A stretch of 64,000 nt of DNA from an uncultured Clostridia bacterium (GTDB lineage Bacteria > Bacillota > Clostridia > Peptostreptococcales > Anaerovoracaceae). Shown one piece after another: positions 61,967 to 64,000 of this stretch. Location of the stretch: positions 1-64,000 of the forward strand of contig CALCEY010000007.1 in assembly GCA_937900415.1 (NCBI GenBank), read 5' to 3'. Numbering within the stretch: position 1 is the stretch's first letter; every line of letters starts with the position of its first letter. The translations under genes were made by a program, and so were the position numbers. The notes beneath the pieces were generated by a model. It saw only the letters and a list, made by a program, of their open reading frames with translations. It was not told the origin of the DNA and searched no databases.

Positions 61967-62494
61967 TCAAATATAAAGAATTTCTATCCGGGACAAAATC
62001 TTTCTTATTTTTTTATCTGCCGCAGCAGGTTCAATACTGTACATTTTTGAAAGCTCTTTATTTGTGAATCTGTAAAAATATTTTAAAATTATCATTTCTC
62101 TGTCTGTTTCGCTCAGCTCTTCCAATATTGCAGAAAGCTTTTCGCTGAAGCCGTATTTCATACAGTATTTATCAACGCCGTCCGAAAACGCCCAGACCTC
62201 CTCCGATAATTTCTGCATTTTGCAAATATCTCCGTCAGGAGCAAGGAATTCGGAGCGCTTCGATTCTTTTCTGTACATATCTATGGCCGTATTTCTGGCT
62301 ACCGCATAGATAAAGTTTCTTGTTTTAGTAGAATGAAGCTCTCCCATATTTCGTTCTGTATTCAGAAGCTTGAACATGGTGATTTGAAAAATATCCTCAG
62401 CCATGTGAAAATCATGTACCGAGCGATAGCCTGCTGCCATTATCATATCTTTGTATAAATCAATGATTTTGCATATACACTTACTGTCCTGCAC
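61967..62494 (-). CDS. ECF-like RNA polymerase sigma factor
   Basis: A 175-aa sigma-70 family protein. Region 2 is recognised by HDFHMAEDIFQITMFKLLN and RNFIYAVARNTAIDMYRK; region 4 by LSETDREMIILKYFYRFTNKELS with AAADKKIRKILSRI. No anti-sigma gene is directly attached; the downstream side is the convergent metH end. Upstream is an XRE regulator with its own terminator. Function unknown; start at 62494 lacks a strong ribosome site. Confidence 0.82.
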   Translation of the reverse strand: MQDSKCICKIIDLYKDMIMAAGYRSVHDFHMAEDIFQITMFKLLNTERNMGELHSTKTRNFIYAVARNTAIDMYRKESKRSEFLAPDGDICKMQKLSEEVWAFSDGVDKYCMKYGFSEKLSAILEELSETDREMIILKYFYRFTNKELSKMYSIEPAAADKKIRKILSRIEILYI

Positions 62495-62592
62495 TTACTT
62501 TCCTCATCTGATTCCTGTACAGTCCTCCATCAGAGAAGGCTGTCATCAAATAAAAACGTCTACCAGAGAAAACCACGTTAAATCAACAATAA

Positions 62593-62625
62593 AGGCTGTA
62601 TTCTCCTTTGCGAAGATTACAGCCT
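62593..62625 (-). terminator. Terminator after XRE gene
   Basis: AGGCTGTA/TACAGCCT with inner TCTTC/GGAGA and TTTATTG on the minus strand; overlaps the XRE stop codon. Confidence 0.7.
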
Positions 62626-62956
62626 ACTTCTTTTCTAAAAGCTCTATACCTGCAATAATATATTTAAAAAGCTTATCTGCCTCACACACCCTTGAAGCCA
62701 TTCTAAAAGCTCTGTCCAGTTGTTCATTTTCGTCTTTCGTCTCAGTTCCAAACAGTAAAAAATCCGAACTCACCCCAAGGGCCTTAACTATGTTTGCAAA
62801 ATGTTCAGTTTTGGTATCCGAAATCCCTCTTTCTATCGCTGATATATGATTTGTTGAAACATCTGCCTTTTCGGCCAGCGCGCTTTGAGTAAGACCCGCC
62901 CTTACTCTCGCCTCTTTTATTCGCTGTCCCAACAGTGTTTTAAAATTTTCATTCAT
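62624..62956 (-). CDS. XRE-family transcriptional regulator
   Basis: A 110-aa protein with a Cro/C1 helix-turn-helix (about 6-62, GQRIKEARVRAGLTQSALAEKADVSTNHISAIERG) and a short helical tail. Single gene closed by a terminator overlapping its stop codon. The role is unknown; nearby sigma and kinase genes suggest signalling context. It starts after GATAGGAG. Confidence 0.86.
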   Translation of the reverse strand: MNENFKTLLGQRIKEARVRAGLTQSALAEKADVSTNHISAIERGISDTKTEHFANIVKALGVSSDFLLFGTETKDENEQLDRAFRMASRVCEADKLFKYIIAGIELLEKK

Positions 62957-63132
62957 AAATTTTGCTCCTATCAGATAATAAAAGTCTACCCAATAAGAAC
63001 ATCATTTACCACGCACAAAGTAATTATTTATAGTAATGGTTTTCAGTGTGTCTGATATCTGCTCTTATAAATGTCGTGAATCGGCTTTATGCTTAAAGAT
63101 TTTCCAAAGTAATCCGACAAAACGCCATTTAT

Positions 63133-64000
63133 CTAATCTTTCTTCAGAAACAATGAAAAAGTGCTGCCTTTTTCATCGGATGCCACCTTGATGTATCCTT
63201 TCTGCTTATTCACAATATCACGAGTAAGATACAGGCCGATTCCTACGCCTTCAACCCCTGCCGACCCCCTGCCTCGGTAAAATCTGCCGAAGATTTTTGC
63301 CTGTTCTTCTTCAGGAATTCCAATTCCGTTATCAGATATATCCAGCCGCAGATAGGATGGGTATTCTGTGATTTTTAAGTCCACAATGCCGCCGTTTGGT
63401 GTGTATTTTACGGCATTATCAAGAACATTCATAATTGCCTCCGCCGTCCAGTTAAAATCGAGCAGGGCTTTAAAGGTCTGTTCACATTCAAATGTAATGG
63501 TGATGTTTTTCCCTCTTGCCTTGGCATAAACCGTTTTAACCGCCTGCAGAACAATATCGTTTAAGCTGCTTGATTGAGGCTTCAGCCGTATAATGCCGCT
63601 TTCCAGCCTGGACATTTTAATCAGACTGTTTGTCAAAAAGGTCAGCTTTTCAAGAGATATTTGCAGTGTGGAAATGTATTCGTTTCGTTCCTCGTCAGAT
63701 AAACCTTTATCACCGAGCAGCTGTGCAAAGGTATTTGCCGCCGCTACCGGCGTTTTAATTTGGTGTGAAATATCGGAAATCAAAGTCTTGATATGCTCTT
63801 TTTCCTGTGCCAGCATTTTATTTTGAGCCGTCAAAATATTGCGGAGCTTTAAAAGCTGATGCTGCAAACGAGCCGTCAGAGTATCCCCGGCTTCTGAAAA
63901 AACTGTCCGTTCCTGTTGTTCCACCAAAGCCTCAATGAGGAGTGCAACTTGTTCTAATAGATCATCGTTATAACGGTTGTGCAGAAAATCCAGCAGGAAC
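63133..64000 (-). CDS. Sensor histidine kinase (cut by window end)
   Basis: The frame is open to the last base of the window, so the N-terminus is missing. The visible 289 residues include a coiled stretch (LQHQLLKLRNILTAQNKMLAQEK), the H-box ISDISHQIKTPVAA, the N-box MNVLDNAVKYTPNGG, the G1-box ISDNGIGIPEEE, the F-box FGRFYRG and G2-box GVGIGLYLT. The phospho-accepting His has the HxxxTP form of sensor kinases such as the VanS/BceS-like class. The residue at 63927 is an internal TTG, not the start. The partner response regulator would be upstream in the operon, beyond the window. Confidence 0.9.
   Translation of the reverse strand, partial: FLLDFLHNRYNDDLLEQVALLIEALVEQQERTVFSEAGDTLTARLQHQLLKLRNILTAQNKMLAQEKEHIKTLISDISHQIKTPVAAANTFAQLLGDKGLSDEERNEYISTLQISLEKLTFLTNSLIKMSRLESGIIRLKPQSSSLNDIVLQAVKTVYAKARGKNITITFECEQTFKALLDFNWTAEAIMNVLDNAVKYTPNGGIVDLKITEYPSYLRLDISDNGIGIPEEEQAKIFGRFYRGRGSAGVEGVGIGLYLTRDIVNKQKGYIKVASDEKGSTFSLFLKKD

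Overview
The window looks like chromosome from an anaerobic, spore-forming member of the Clostridia (Firmicutes). The support is spoIIR, a SPOCS/LysM spore-type protein, Re-type citrate synthase, 3-hydroxybutyryl-CoA dehydrogenase, B12-dependent methionine synthesis, Shine-Dalgarno sites close to AGGAGG, and strong SigA-like promoters. Placement below class level is not supported by anything I can compute here. Many annotated starts were moved from the longest open frame to an internal ATG with a good ribosome binding site.

Layout, left to right. 1-140: two identical copies of a structured repeat. 217-1374: rplM-rpsI with promoter and leader. 1451-8013: a sigma-54 system, in which an enhancer-binding regulator lies next to a -24/-12 promoter driving a PLP decarboxylase (lysA family), a D-aminoacylase-type amidohydrolase and an NhaC-type antiporter. 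8202-12260: ZIP metal transporter and a TrpXYZ-type ABC importer; the importer mRNA begins with a 36-codon, Phe/Tyr-rich leader peptide followed by mutually exclusive hairpins. 12345-21966: translation and housekeeping block tyrS, upp, rpiB, sua5, prfA, rpmE, prmC, yqhQ, rho, with a long structured leader before prfA. 22160-25710: hbd, a small secreted protein, and an XRE/ECF-sigma/anti-sigma cluster. 25711-35904: regulators, ClC transporter, UPF0371, cell-wall ligase ddl, Hsp33, phosphohexomutase, HtrA and PlsC. 36054-36233: second repeat cluster. 36299-40917: PAP2, cysK, DUF2148, a nucleotidyltransferase and rpsF-ssb-rpsR. 41006-43738: coaX and coaBC flank a third repeat cluster. 43865-46436: SPOCS/LysM protein and spoIIR. 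46544-52025: Re-citrate synthase, GntR regulator, aconitase and NAD-isocitrate dehydrogenase as one operon, making 2-oxoglutarate for glutamate. 52096-57227: hydrolase, BlaR/BlaI-type sensor pair with two operators, a decayed stretch with short tandem repeats, and a patatin. 57423-61783: metF, the separate MetH reactivation protein and metH. 61852-64000: a perfect inverted repeat, an ECF sigma factor, an XRE regulator and a histidine kinase cut by the window edge.

The observations most worth following are the aromatic leader-peptide attenuator of the ABC importer (11986-12260), the dispersed 55+27/28-bp structured repeat in three clusters with a compensatory stem change, the sigma-54 decarboxylase/deacylase/antiporter operon, and the unexplained structured leader of prfA. 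No tRNA, rRNA, CRISPR array, complete insertion sequence or phage was seen.
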